Of a stretch of 64,000 nt of DNA, positions 52,042 to 60,966 are shown piece after piece; the stretch's first letter is position 1, and each line of letters begins with the position of its first letter. The position numbers and the translations under genes were made by a program. The notes below the pieces were generated by a model. The model was not told where the DNA came from. It worked only from the letters and a program-made list of their open reading frames with translations, and did not search any database. Source of the DNA: an uncultured Clostridia bacterium (GTDB taxonomy: Bacteria; Bacillota; Clostridia; Oscillospirales; Ruminococcaceae); contig CANQVG010000004.1 in assembly GCA_947627235.1 (NCBI GenBank), positions 1 to 64,000 of the forward strand, in the 5' to 3' direction.

Positions 52042-53541
52042 ATGTCAGCTTTGAAAATGACAATAGACCAGACCAACAGGATGTCAAAAATCAACAAGGA
52101 AATTTACGGACATTTTGCAGAGCATCTCGGGCGCTGCATCTACGGCGGCATATTCGTCGGGGAGGATTCCCCCATTCCCAACACCCGCGGAATCCGCAAC
52201 GACGTAATAGAGGCGCTCAAAGCCATAAAGCTGCCGGTCGTGCGCTGGCCGGGCGGCTGCTTTGCCGACACATATCACTGGCGCGACGGAATAGGCCCTC
52301 GCGAGAACCGCCGCAAGATAGTCAACGTAAACTGGGGCGGCGTCACCGAGGATAACAGCTTCGGTACCCACGAATTTCTCGACTTCTGCGAGCTTGTCGG
52401 CTGCGAGGCATATGTTTCGCTGAACGTCGGCAGCGGAACCGTTCAGGAGGCGGCGGAGTGGGTCGAATATATGACTTCTTCCAACGAAAGCCCGATGACC
52501 GAGCTAAGAAAGAAAAACGGCCGTGAAAAGCCATGGAAAGTCAAGTATGTAGGCATCGGCAACGAAAACTGGGGCTGCGGCGGAGAGATGACAGCCGAAT
52601 ACTATTCAAGCCTTTACAAGCAGTTCCACACATTTGTAAGAGGCGCCGAGCAGCAGATAGCCTGCGGTCCGAACGGAAACGACTGCAACTGGACCGAGAC
52701 CCTTATGAAAAACATCCGCCCGCACCAGATGCGCGGCATTTCGCTCCACAACTACACCATTCCCACCAACAACTGGCAGCACAAGGGCTCTTCAATGGCT
52801 TTCAGCGAAAAGGAATACTACGAAACCCTCGCCCACACTTGGAATATGGACAGGATTCTTAGAGACCAGAAAGGCATTATGCAGCGCTATGACGACAATA
52901 AATTTGTCGGACTTATAGTTGATGAGTGGGGCATCTGGACCGACGTTATCGACGGCACAAACCCCGGCTTCCTCTATCAGCAGAACACAATGCGCGACGC
53001 TATTCTCGCCTCCATCAACCTCAACCTCTTTAACCTCAACTCCGACCGCGTGAAAATGGCGAACATCGCCCAGATGATAAATGTTTTGCAGTCTATACTG
53101 CTCACCGAGGGCGAAAAGATGATAAAGACTCCTACATACCACGTCTTCGATATGTTCAAAGACCATATGGAGGCAACGCTCGTTTACTCCAACTGCGAAA
53201 ACGTCGAGCTGATGCCTCAGCCCGAGCATTGGCACCCGGGCATTCAGGTCGACCACCTGCCCGCGATTTCGCAGTCCGTATCAGTAGACGACGCCGGAAA
53301 GATGCACATAACAATTTCAAACGCCTCGCTTGAAGAGGACTTCGATATCGACTGTGCGATTCCGAGAAGCGAATACAAGAGCGCGAGCGCAAGAATCCTC
53401 ACCGCGGCATACGACGCTATGAACACCTTTGAGAACCCCGAAGCGGTCTCACCTGTCGACTACAGCGGCGTAAAGCTTAACGGCGAAAAGCTCGCAATAA
53501 AGCTTCCGAGATGCTCGGTAGTTTCGATAGAGCTGTGCTGA
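52042..53541 (+). CDS. GH51 alpha-L-arabinofuranosidase
   Basis: A 499-residue cytoplasmic enzyme that removes arabinose side chains from arabinoxylan or arabinan fragments. The (beta/alpha)8 barrel has VVRWPGGCFADTYHW, the acid/base Glu175 in GIGNENWGCGG and the nucleophile Glu295 in VDEWGIWT. The C-terminal part (about 385-499) is a beta-sandwich. The ATG at 52042 (MSALKMTIDQTNRMSKIN) has GGAGG seven bases upstream; an earlier in-frame ATG at 51970 lies before the promoter's -10 and is rejected. It fits with the GH10, GH43 and GH3 enzymes in the window. Confidence 0.95.
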   Translation: MSALKMTIDQTNRMSKINKEIYGHFAEHLGRCIYGGIFVGEDSPIPNTRGIRNDVIEALKAIKLPVVRWPGGCFADTYHWRDGIGPRENRRKIVNVNWGGVTEDNSFGTHEFLDFCELVGCEAYVSLNVGSGTVQEAAEWVEYMTSSNESPMTELRKKNGREKPWKVKYVGIGNENWGCGGEMTAEYYSSLYKQFHTFVRGAEQQIACGPNGNDCNWTETLMKNIRPHQMRGISLHNYTIPTNNWQHKGSSMAFSEKEYYETLAHTWNMDRILRDQKGIMQRYDDNKFVGLIVDEWGIWTDVIDGTNPGFLYQQNTMRDAILASINLNLFNLNSDRVKMANIAQMINVLQSILLTEGEKMIKTPTYHVFDMFKDHMEATLVYSNCENVELMPQPEHWHPGIQVDHLPAISQSVSVDDAGKMHITISNASLEEDFDIDCAIPRSEYKSASARILTAAYDAMNTFENPEAVSPVDYSGVKLNGEKLAIKLPRCSVVSIELC

Positions 53542-53810
53542 CAGAGGGCAAGCCGATCTGCAAGCGCTGCCTGCTCCTTGAAATCGACCCTGAGGGGCTG
53601 TATAAAAAGGTCAGCGAACTCATAGAGGCGATGCCGGAGGACGTCAAGACCAACGCAGACGAATACAGTCGCAGGCTTGATATATGCCGTCACTGCGAAT
53701 GTCTCGAAAACGGCATCTGCCGCGAGTGCGGCTGCTTTGTGGAACTTCGGGCAGCGGCTAAAAAGAATTACTGCCCGAACGCATATCACTACTGGACGGC
53801 GTCAGAATAA
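53511..53810 (+). CDS. Small Cys-rich protein, resembling DUF6171
   Basis: A protein of up to 99 residues overlapping the end of the GH51 gene by 31 bases in another frame. It has CKRC near residue 17-20, then CRHCECLENGICRECGCFVE and a final Cys in NYCPNAYHYW, enough for two zinc knuckles. This pattern resembles the Clostridia family I recall as DUF6171, whose function is unknown. The start is uncertain: the ATG at 53511 lacks a ribosome site and a GTG at 53535 is possible, so translation may be coupled to GH51. A terminator at 53823-53855 follows. Confidence 0.7.
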   Translation: MLGSFDRAVLTEGKPICKRCLLLEIDPEGLYKKVSELIEAMPEDVKTNADEYSRRLDICRHCECLENGICRECGCFVELRAAAKKNYCPNAYHYWTASE

Positions 53811-53822
53811 TAACAAAAAAAG

Positions 53823-53855
53823 ATCTCCGGCTGAAATGAGAGCCGGAGATTTTTT
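53823..53855. terminator. Bidirectional terminator between the Cys-rich gene and pspC-like gene
   Basis: ATCTCCGGCT (53823-53832) and AGCCGGAGAT (53841-53850) form a ten-pair stem followed by TTTTT; the minus strand reads into CTTTTTTTG. Confidence 0.88.
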
Positions 53856-53856
53856 A

Positions 53857-54069
53857 TCAGTCTTCTACTATCGTCGTACCGTCGGGAATGTCGGGAATCA
53901 GCAGAGCGGCGATGATATAAGCGAGTATTCCGGTGCCGAAGCACAGTATCAGCACAGCCCATATCAGCCTCACTACGGTGGGGTCAATACCGAAATATTC
54001 CCCTATTCCTCCGCATACGCCGCATATCATTTTGTTGCGGCGGGATTTATAAAGCTTCTTTGTTGCCAT
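53857..54069 (-). CDS. PspC-domain membrane protein
   Basis: A 70-residue protein with the PspC start KKLYKSRRNKMICGVCGGIGEYF and one membrane segment LIWAVLILCFGTGILAYIIAALLIP. Small PspC proteins in Firmicutes are linked to envelope stress. The ATG follows GGGAGGATGGTATT. It stands 106 bases after the formate/nitrite-family gene on the same strand; no clear promoter was found. Confidence 0.88.
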   Translation of the reverse strand: MATKKLYKSRRNKMICGVCGGIGEYFGIDPTVVRLIWAVLILCFGTGILAYIIAALLIPDIPDGTTIVED

Positions 54070-54175
54070 AATACCATCCTCCCTGATTTAATCTGCTTTT
54101 CTTACAAAATCATTTTTCGATATCCTTATATACCGGACGTAACGTCATCTCCAGTTAAAAACCCTAAAGCCGGAT

Positions 54176-54802
54176 TTATTCCGCAGACGTGTTTTTAAAG
54201 CGGAAGAGCGCAGCTATGAGCATAGCGCCGACGGAGTTGCCGAGGATAACGGCTATAATAAAGCCTATGTACTGAACATTCATCATTCCCGCAAGCGCGA
54301 AGTAAAACATATCGGCGATGGAGTGCTCAAAGCCTGCGAGTATGAATACGGGTATGCAGAAAATAACGCCGAGCACCGTTTTGTTTTGACGGAAGGTCTT
54401 GACCGCGACATACATCAGCACCCCGCAGAAGCACCCGAGTACAAACGCCCTCAAAACGCCGTTCTGGAGCTTTGTCTCGCAGCTCGCGGCTGCCTTTTCA
54501 ACTATCGCGGGACGGGCATATCGCATTATCAGACCCGTAAGCGTTGCGCCGACAAAGTTTGATATCAGCCCGACGCCGAGCTGAGCAGCCGTCTTTGCGC
54601 TAAAGCTTTCAACGGTAAAGCCTATCTTTCCGGTGTAGAGATAAAAGTCCATAAAGCAGATAGTGAGAAGCGCTATCGTGAACAGTATCGCGCCTATATA
54701 GCGGTCGTCGCAGCTTAAAAGCACGGTGCCGCCTATGCCTATCATAAGCCCGGATGCGATGCCCCCGAAAATCTGCGGGAAAAAGCTTTTTAATGTCTTC
54801 AT
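54176..54802 (-). CDS. Formate/nitrite transporter (FNT) family channel
   Basis: A 208-residue protein with about six membrane helices, starting MKTLKSFFPQIFGGIASGLM. The signature FILAGFEHSIADMFYFALAG near residue 160 is the FNT pattern with the conserved channel His. FNT members pass formate, nitrite, hydrosulfide or other small anions. It is shorter than the 250-290 residues of many FNTs. The start lies three bases after dapL, with AAAGGG upstream, so it appears co-transcribed with the lysine genes and hence under the lysine riboswitch. The reason for that link is unclear. Confidence 0.82.
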   Translation of the reverse strand: MKTLKSFFPQIFGGIASGLMIGIGGTVLLSCDDRYIGAILFTIALLTICFMDFYLYTGKIGFTVESFSAKTAAQLGVGLISNFVGATLTGLIMRYARPAIVEKAAASCETKLQNGVLRAFVLGCFCGVLMYVAVKTFRQNKTVLGVIFCIPVFILAGFEHSIADMFYFALAGMMNVQYIGFIIAVILGNSVGAMLIAALFRFKNTSAE

Positions 54803-54805
54803 AAT

Positions 54806-55987
54806 TTACCCTTTCAGCATCTTATATATTCTTTGGACTGCCTCTTCGGTCTTCTCGTGGGTCGAGAAGGATGTCAGCCTGAAGTATCCCTTGCCGTTTT
54901 CGCCGAAGCCCTCGCCCGGGGTTCCGACAACATTCGCCTCCGAAAGAAGTCTGTCGAAGAACTCCCACGAACCCATTCCGTCGGGACACTTAAGCCAGAT
55001 GTAAGGAGAGTTTTTGCCGCCGAAATATTTGATTCCGCATCTGTCAAGCCCCGCCATAAGAATCTTGGCGTTTTCCTGATAATAGGCTATATTTTCGCGT
55101 ATCTGTTTCTGTCCCTCCGGAGTAAAGACTGCCTCCGCCGCGCGCTGAATCACATATGCCACACCGTTGAACTTGGTCGTCTGGCGCCTGAGCCACATGG
55201 CGTTGAGGTCGCCGTCTGCCTTAAGCGTCTTAGGGACTATCGTGTAGCCGCACCTTGTTCCCGTGAAGCCGGCGGTCTTTGAAAGCGAGCAGAACTCTAT
55301 CACGCAGTCGCGCGCGCCCTCGACCTCATATGCCGAATGGGGAACGTCCGGGTCGGTGATGAAAGCCTCATAAGCAGAGTCAAAGAGTATCACAGCGCCC
55401 TGAGCCTTGGCGTAGTCGACCCACTGCTTTAACTGTGCTCTTGTATAAGCCGCGCCGGTGGGGTTGTTCGGGGTGCAAAGATAGATTATGTCCGCCTTTA
55501 CGCTCGGGTCGGGAAGCGGCAGAAAACCGTTTTCCTCTGTAGCGTCGGCAAAAATGACCTTTCTTCCTGCCATGACATTGGTATCGACATAAACGGGATA
55601 CACCGGGTCTGTAACAAGGACGGTATTGTCGGCGTCAAAAAGGTCAAGAATGTTTCCGAGGTCGCTCTTAGCGCCGTCCGACACGAAAATCTCCCAGTAA
55701 TCGAGATATACGCCAAAATTGGTGTAATAGTTTTTGATAGCGTTGATAAGAAAGTCATAACCGTTGTCGTCGACATACCCGCGGAATGTCTCCTTTTTGC
55801 CCATTTCGTCGGCTGCCCTGTGCATCGCCTCCACGACTGCTGGCGCGAGCGGCAGAGTGACGTCCCCGATGCCCATTTTAATGATGTCCGCCTCGGGGTG
55901 GGCGCTCACATATTCGCGCAGACGGTGCGCTATCTCAATAAAGAGATAGCTCTTTTTTACATTTGCGTAATTCTGATTTATTCTCAT
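54806..55987 (-). CDS. dapL: LL-diaminopimelate aminotransferase
   Basis: A 393-residue fold-type I PLP enzyme that converts tetrahydrodipicolinate directly to LL-diaminopimelate, by-passing the acylated intermediates. It begins MRINQNYANVKKSYLFIEIA, with GIGDVTLPLAPAVVEAMHRA, PNNPTGAAY and the PLP lysine in FCSLSKTAGFTGTRCGY. These match DapL rather than AspC. dapF follows upstream with a 13-base gap. It belongs to the lysine-riboswitch operon. Confidence 0.92.
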   Translation of the reverse strand: MRINQNYANVKKSYLFIEIAHRLREYVSAHPEADIIKMGIGDVTLPLAPAVVEAMHRAADEMGKKETFRGYVDDNGYDFLINAIKNYYTNFGVYLDYWEIFVSDGAKSDLGNILDLFDADNTVLVTDPVYPVYVDTNVMAGRKVIFADATEENGFLPLPDPSVKADIIYLCTPNNPTGAAYTRAQLKQWVDYAKAQGAVILFDSAYEAFITDPDVPHSAYEVEGARDCVIEFCSLSKTAGFTGTRCGYTIVPKTLKADGDLNAMWLRRQTTKFNGVAYVIQRAAEAVFTPEGQKQIRENIAYYQENAKILMAGLDRCGIKYFGGKNSPYIWLKCPDGMGSWEFFDRLLSEANVVGTPGEGFGENGKGYFRLTSFSTHEKTEEAVQRIYKMLKG

Positions 55988-56000
55988 AACGTTTTCCTTT

Positions 56001-56840
56001 CTATATGCTTACTTCGCCCTCAAAGGCGGTCTCGGCAGGACCGGTCATTTTGATTTTGCAGTCATCGCCGCATATGATTTCAAGATCGCCGCCCAAAAGC
56101 TTTACCGTTATCCTTTCGCCGGCTTTTGAAATGCCCATTTTGACCGCAGCCGCAGCCACTGCGCATGCTCCGGTGCCGCACGCCATAGTCTCGCCGCTGC
56201 CGCGCTCCCATACGCGCATACGAAGCGTATAAGGGTCGACGACGTTGACAAACTCGGTGTTCACTCTGTCAGGGAAAATCGGGTTGCGCTCAAACATCGG
56301 GCCGATTTTTTCAAGGTCAAGCTTTGATATATCCTCATCTGTAAAGATTACGCAGTGCGGGTTGCCCATCGAGACTGCCGTGGCTTTCCAAAGCTTACCG
56401 GCAACCTCTATGGGAGCGTTTACCATTTCATCGCCGTCGTACACAACCGGAACAAGCTTCGGTCTGAATTCCGCCTTTCCCATATCTACGGTCACGCTTT
56501 TAACCTTACCGCCGCTGACGTGAAGCTTAAGCGTCTTAATACCCGCGAGGGTCTCGAGCGTGACGGTCTCCTTATCGGTCAGACCTTTGTCGTAAACAAA
56601 CTTTCCGACGCATCTCGCACCGTTGCCGCACATTTTTCCCTCGCTTCCGTCGGCGTTGAACATTCTCATCTTAAAGTCGGCAACCTCCGACGGACAGATA
56701 AGTATTATGCCGTCACCGCCCACCGAGCGTCTGCGGTCCGAGAGCCTGACGGCAAGCTTCTCGGGCTCATCGACGTGCTCCCTGAAGCAGTCGACATAGA
56801 TATAGTCATTAGCGATGCCGTGCATCTTTGTGAATTTCAT
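56001..56840 (-). CDS. dapF: Diaminopimelate epimerase
   Basis: A 279-residue cofactor-free epimerase that makes meso-diaminopimelate for peptidoglycan and lysine. The two catalytic cysteines are in MCGNGARCVG (about residue 72) and ETMACGTGACAVA (about 220). It begins MKFTKMHGIANDYIYVDCF. It lies between lysA and dapL with 13-base gaps, a tight operon. Confidence 0.95.
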   Translation of the reverse strand: MKFTKMHGIANDYIYVDCFREHVDEPEKLAVRLSDRRRSVGGDGIILICPSEVADFKMRMFNADGSEGKMCGNGARCVGKFVYDKGLTDKETVTLETLAGIKTLKLHVSGGKVKSVTVDMGKAEFRPKLVPVVYDGDEMVNAPIEVAGKLWKATAVSMGNPHCVIFTDEDISKLDLEKIGPMFERNPIFPDRVNTEFVNVVDPYTLRMRVWERGSGETMACGTGACAVAAAAVKMGISKAGERITVKLLGGDLEIICGDDCKIKMTGPAETAFEGEVSI

Positions 56841-56853
56841 AGCTTTATCCCTC

Positions 56854-58152
56854 TCAGAGAATGTCGTTTTTCAGCAGGTCTTCAAGACTCTCACGTCTCA
56901 CCGCGACGCTGCTTTTCCCGTCTTTCACCATAACTATCGGCGGACGGGGTATCCTGTTGTAGTTTGAGGCCATAGAGTAGTTGTAGGCGCCGGTCGTGAG
57001 AACCGCAACGGTATCTCCCCTGCCGATGTCGGCGGGAAATCCAACCGACGGCTGAATTATGTCACCCGACTCGCAGCATCTGCCGACAAGGTCTGCTGTA
57101 AGCCCAAGCGGAGAGTCTGCCTTATTGGCAGTAACGACGGTGTAGCGGGCTTCGTAGAGCGCATAGCGCGGGTTGTCGGTCATACCGCCGTCGACTGAGA
57201 CATAGTTCTTGTAGCCGGTTATCTTCTTGACCGAGCCGACGCTGTAAAGCGTGATGCCGGCGTCCGCAACAATGCTTCTGCCCGGTTCGAGCCTTAGAGA
57301 CGGCGTCTTTATGCCGAGCTCGACCGACTTTTCCGAGATATACTCCGCGACCTGCCTTATATTGGCGGGAATGTCTATTTCGCCCTGCCCCTCATAATAT
57401 TTTACTCCGTATCCGCCTCCGAGGTCAAGGATTTTCACCTCAAATCCGAAAACTTTTTTTATTTCCGCGATAAAGCCGAGCATTACCGCCGCCGCACGAA
57501 CAAAAACATCGGAATCAAAGACCATCGAGCCGACATGACAGTGTATGCCTTCGAGCAAAAGATTTTTCTTTGAAAGCGCGGCTTTTACGGCTTCTATAGC
57601 CTGACCCGTCTCTATGGCGACGCCGAACTTCGAGTCTACCTTTCCCGTCGAGACCTCGTCGTAGGTGTGCGGGTCAATTCCGGGCGTCACCCTTAAAAGT
57701 ATCCTCTGAACCTTTCCCATTTCGCCCGCAATTCTGTCGAGCGCATCAAGCTCCTCAAAATTGTCACAGACAAAATATCCGACGCCGCAGTCAAGGGCAA
57801 AGCGAATATCTTCATCGGTCTTGTTGTTGCCCTGAAAATATGCCTTTTCCATAGGAAAGCCCGCCGATTTTGCGGTGAATATCTCCCCCGCCGAAACAAC
57901 GTCGGCTCCCAGTCCCTCCTCGGCGATAATCCTGTATATCCCGCCGAAGCTGCACGCCTTCGAGGCGTATATAGCACAGGAGCCGTCGGAGGCATAGGCG
58001 TCAAGAGCGGACTTATATTCGCGGCATTTTTCGCGGATTTTATTCTCGTCCATAAGGTATAGCGGCGTGCCGTATTCAGCGGCAAGCTTCACGGTATCCG
58101 CTCCCGCGAAAAAGAGCCTGCCGTCTTTGATTTCAATGTTGTCGTAAAGCAT
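56854..58152 (-). CDS. lysA: Diaminopimelate decarboxylase
   Basis: A 432-residue PLP enzyme of the alanine-racemase fold that decarboxylates meso-diaminopimelate to lysine. The PLP lysine is in CAIYASKACSFGG (about 62), HCHVGSMVF and ILDLGGGYGVKY follow, with EPGRSIVADAG and the second-site Cys region RCCESGDII. The start ATG at 58152 follows GGGAGATAAAA. It is the second gene of the lys operon, 23 bases after dapA. Confidence 0.95.
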   Translation of the reverse strand: MLYDNIEIKDGRLFFAGADTVKLAAEYGTPLYLMDENKIREKCREYKSALDAYASDGSCAIYASKACSFGGIYRIIAEEGLGADVVSAGEIFTAKSAGFPMEKAYFQGNNKTDEDIRFALDCGVGYFVCDNFEELDALDRIAGEMGKVQRILLRVTPGIDPHTYDEVSTGKVDSKFGVAIETGQAIEAVKAALSKKNLLLEGIHCHVGSMVFDSDVFVRAAAVMLGFIAEIKKVFGFEVKILDLGGGYGVKYYEGQGEIDIPANIRQVAEYISEKSVELGIKTPSLRLEPGRSIVADAGITLYSVGSVKKITGYKNYVSVDGGMTDNPRYALYEARYTVVTANKADSPLGLTADLVGRCCESGDIIQPSVGFPADIGRGDTVAVLTTGAYNYSMASNYNRIPRPPIVMVKDGKSSVAVRRESLEDLLKNDIL

Positions 58153-58175
58153 TTTTATCTCCCGAATCTAAAATA

Positions 58176-59063
58176 TCAGTTTAATATGCCCTGCTCTCTC
58201 ATAAGCGCAAAGAGCTTTTCGCCGTGTTCCTTTTCGATAGACGTGAGAGGAAGCCTCAGTTCGTTTTCACCGTAGCCCATAGCCGCCATAGCCGCCTTTA
58301 CGGGTATCGGGTTAACCTCACAGAAGAGCGCGTTTATCAGCGGCAGAAGCTCAAGCTGCTCTTTCAGCGCCGCGGCGGTATTCCCTGCAAAATAGTTTTT
58401 GCATATCATATCGGTGCGCTTGGGCAAAAGGTTTGAAAGCACCGATATAACGCCCTTTCCGCCGAGAGATAGCACCGGCAGAATCTGGTCGTCATTTCCG
58501 CTGTAGATATCGAGGTCGCCGCCGCAGAGCTGCGCGATTTCCGCAACCTGCGATATGTTGCCGCTCGCCTCCTTGATTCCCGCGATGTTGGGGTGCTTTG
58601 AAAGCTCCTTGGCTGTGGCGGGAGTGATGTTGCAGCCGGTCCTCGACGGCACGTTATAAAGTATGACAGGCTTCGTGCTTACGTCCGCAACTGCGGTAAA
58701 GCTCTCGATAAGTCCCCTCTGGGTCGCCTTGTTGTAATATGGTGTGACCAAAAGCATAGCGTCGGCGCCCGCCTCACAGGCAAATCTTGTTAAATCTATA
58801 GCATAGGCGGTGTCGTTCGAGCCGGTTCCCGCGATAACGGGTACCCTGCCCGCGGTTCGCTCCACGCAGAAGCGTATAACCTCGCGATGCTCGGCGTCGG
58901 TAAGGGTAGAACCCTCGCCGGTCGTCCCCGCAGCGACTATAGCGCTTATCCCCTCGGCTATCTGCCAGTCTATAAGCCTGCCAAACGCCTCGTAATCGAC
59001 GTGTCCGTTACTGAACGGAGTGATTATTGCCGTTGCCGCACCTGTGAATACAGTCTTTTTCAT
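58176..59063 (-). CDS. dapA: 4-hydroxy-tetrahydrodipicolinate synthase
   Basis: A 295-residue class I aldolase that joins pyruvate and aspartate semialdehyde, the first step of lysine synthesis. GAATAIITPFSNG is at the start, GTTGEGSTL (about 44) supplies the loop, and VPSRTGCNI and the Schiff-base lysine in AGIKEASGN follow. The ATG at 59063 has AAGGAG nine bases upstream. It is the first gene behind the lysine riboswitch. Longer frames reaching 59351 run through the riboswitch and are rejected. dapB, the next step, is not in the window. Confidence 0.96.
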   Translation of the reverse strand: MKKTVFTGAATAIITPFSNGHVDYEAFGRLIDWQIAEGISAIVAAGTTGEGSTLTDAEHREVIRFCVERTAGRVPVIAGTGSNDTAYAIDLTRFACEAGADAMLLVTPYYNKATQRGLIESFTAVADVSTKPVILYNVPSRTGCNITPATAKELSKHPNIAGIKEASGNISQVAEIAQLCGGDLDIYSGNDDQILPVLSLGGKGVISVLSNLLPKRTDMICKNYFAGNTAAALKEQLELLPLINALFCEVNPIPVKAAMAAMGYGENELRLPLTSIEKEHGEKLFALMREQGILN

Positions 59064-59090
59064 AATAGCTCTCCTTAGGTCATGAAGTTC

Positions 59091-59312
59091 AAAAAACAGC
59101 GGCAAACCCCTAAGAGCCGCCGCAAAATCATATAACGCAATATGACGCGATAGCCCTCCGCACATTTGTGCGACAGCGCAACGGCTCTTAATCCGTGGCG
59201 CCGAATCATTCCTTTGCCGCTCGGAATGTCCTCGGCGGCGGTCCCTTTCGGCGAAGCCCGTACCGGCATACATCCGGCTTCGCTTACTGATGACGCACCG
59301 CGCCTCTATCAG
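59091..59312 (-). promoter_or_regulatory. Lysine riboswitch (L box) with terminator
   Basis: On the minus strand the aptamer runs from GATAGAGGCGCGGTGCGT (from 59310 down) to GGAGGGCTATCGCGTCAT (around 59149-59160); GATAG and CTATC pair as P1. Both ends carry the AGAGGNGC and GGAGGGCTATC signatures of the lysine aptamer, and the middle CCGAAAGG and GGCGCC patches fit. A terminator stem GCGGC/GCCGC and TGTTTTTT (59091-59123) follow. Lysine binding would stop transcription before dapA. Confidence 0.93.
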
Positions 59313-59322
59313 TATTGCATTA

Positions 59323-59351
59323 TATATAGCACAATGTGAGAAAATTGTCAA
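59323..59351 (-). promoter_or_regulatory. Sigma-A promoter of the lysine operon
   Basis: Minus-strand TTGACA (59346-59351), 17-base spacer, TATATA (59323-59328), just upstream of the lysine aptamer. Confidence 0.75.
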
Positions 59352-59390
59352 GAGCCCATCCGGCTGAAAACAGAAAATAGGGCTTGCAGA

Positions 59391-59419
59391 TTAAAACGCC
59401 CCTCATAGCGAGGGGCGTT
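59391..59419 (-). terminator. Terminator of the GH10 xylanase gene
   Basis: AACGCCCCTC and GAGGGGCGTT form a ten-pair stem with a five-base loop (59395-59419), followed on the minus strand by TTAAT. It lies 13 bases past the stop. The T tract is short. Confidence 0.7.
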
Positions 59420-59431
59420 CTGCATTTATTT

Positions 59432-60787
59432 TCAGTGATTGAACGAAGTCTTCGCTATGCTCCAGAAGCAAGGCTTAAGGGTCATATCCCTGTCGATGAT
59501 GAGCGCGGCGTTTCTTCTCATTTTACCGTCCATATTGTTGAGCCATGAGTTCTCGTCGTCGGTACCCCAGAAGAGTATCGCGTCGATGACTCCCTCGTCG
59601 GCGAAGTCGAGGAACATTTCAAACAGCTCGGCGTATTTGTCAGCCTGCTTCTGATACTCCTCGTCGGTCCACTTTGTGAAGCCGTATTCGCCCGCGTGAG
59701 CTCCAACATACATATTCATATCAAGCTCGGTTATCTGAACTCTGAAGTTGCCCTTGTGCTCGGGGAAGCACTCGTCGTAAACCTCGGCAAGACCCGCTAT
59801 CTTCTCGATATTCTGGCGGAAGAGCTCGACGTTGCAGTCGAGACCGATATGTGACTGGAAACCGACGCCGTCGATTCTTACACCCTTGCGGAGCATTCTC
59901 TCAACCATATCGTACATCGCCTGAGTTTTTGAGTTCTGCCACTCCATATTGAAGTCGTTTATCATAAGTACAAGGTCTTCTCCGCCGGCCTCGCGCACGG
60001 CGTTGAAAGCGATTTCAACATAATCGTCCTTGTAGCCGTTGCCATCTACGTCGCCGATTATCTCCGCCCAGTAGGAATCATCGGAGGTGGTGCGGATACT
60101 GTCGGCGTTGAGAACTTCGTTGCAGACGTCCCAGTATTTGATGGAATCCTTATATCTCGGAATAAGCTCGTTGATATAGGTAGTGAGACGCTCGGTGAGC
60201 TGCTCGCGGGTGGCAAGGGTGCCGTTGGCATAGCAGTCGGCTACGGAAGCGGGGTCGTTCGGGTCGGCCTTGAACCACCACTGCGGAACCTGAGAGTGCC
60301 AGACGATTGTGTGACCTCTGAGCTCGGCGTTGGCAGCCTTGCCAAAATTCACAAAGTTATCGGCGTCGGTAAAATTATAGGTGTCCGGCGCTGGGTTGCA
60401 GTGGTCAGACTTCATCTCGTTGCCGAGGACATAGATATTGTAATGCTTGAGTATGCCCTGAGTGATTTTCATACTGGTGTCGGGAGCATCGTTCACAAGG
60501 TTTGCCCCGACATTTAAGAACGGATTGATCTGATTTGAAGTAAAGGCAACGCCTATTTTCACCTTATCTTCAAAATACTTGTAAAGAGCGGGAACGCCCT
60601 TGTCCGCCACGGTAAGCCTCGGCTCTGCCGAGAGAAGCTCAAGCTCATCAAGGGTATACTCGACGGTGCTGTCGGTAAGCTCGGCTTTAAAATCGGGCAT
60701 CTGCTCTGCCTCCTGCTTCGGCTCACCGCACGCGGCTAAGCTCAGAAGCAGTGAAAATACCAAAAGAAGTGATAAAAGTTTTTTCAT
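59432..60787 (-). CDS. Lipoprotein GH10 endo-1,4-beta-xylanase
   Basis: A 451-residue enzyme with a lipoprotein signal peptide (MKKLLSLLLVFSLLLSLAAC); the lipobox LAAC puts the acylated Cys20 at the outer face of the membrane. The GH10 barrel starts near residue 75 (VKIGVAFTSNQI) and has HTIVWHSQVPQWWF, acid/base Glu224 in WDVCNEVLN and nucleophile Glu354 in VQITELDMNM. An unusual insertion, DVDGNGYKDD at about 246-255, sits after SYWAEIIG, resembling a single EF-hand loop. The protein would cut xylan outside, feeding the intracellular GH3/GH43/GH51 enzymes. GGAGG precedes the ATG; no clear promoter was found. Confidence 0.93.
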   Translation of the reverse strand: MKKLLSLLLVFSLLLSLAACGEPKQEAEQMPDFKAELTDSTVEYTLDELELLSAEPRLTVADKGVPALYKYFEDKVKIGVAFTSNQINPFLNVGANLVNDAPDTSMKITQGILKHYNIYVLGNEMKSDHCNPAPDTYNFTDADNFVNFGKAANAELRGHTIVWHSQVPQWWFKADPNDPASVADCYANGTLATREQLTERLTTYINELIPRYKDSIKYWDVCNEVLNADSIRTTSDDSYWAEIIGDVDGNGYKDDYVEIAFNAVREAGGEDLVLMINDFNMEWQNSKTQAMYDMVERMLRKGVRIDGVGFQSHIGLDCNVELFRQNIEKIAGLAEVYDECFPEHKGNFRVQITELDMNMYVGAHAGEYGFTKWTDEEYQKQADKYAELFEMFLDFADEGVIDAILFWGTDDENSWLNNMDGKMRRNAALIIDRDMTLKPCFWSIAKTSFNH

Positions 60788-60966
60788 AAATTACCTCCGA
60801 AAAAATAAAGCTAACAGTATTTTAACATATCCGGAAGCTTTTTTGTAGTGGCATTTCAAACGATAAAATTTTAATCGGTTTGTGCAGTTTGACAGGTGCA
60901 TCTTATAAAAATTCCTCACAGCGGCAGGATTTTTTGTAAAAACAGACAAAACAGGGAATTTGTCTA
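60788..60966. other. Intergenic region between xylanase and ATP synthase genes
   Basis: This AT-rich stretch separates divergent genes. Apart from the xylanase ribosome site near 60790 I see no gene. A plus-strand TTGACA near 60890 has no matching -10 at the right distance. Confidence 0.5.
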
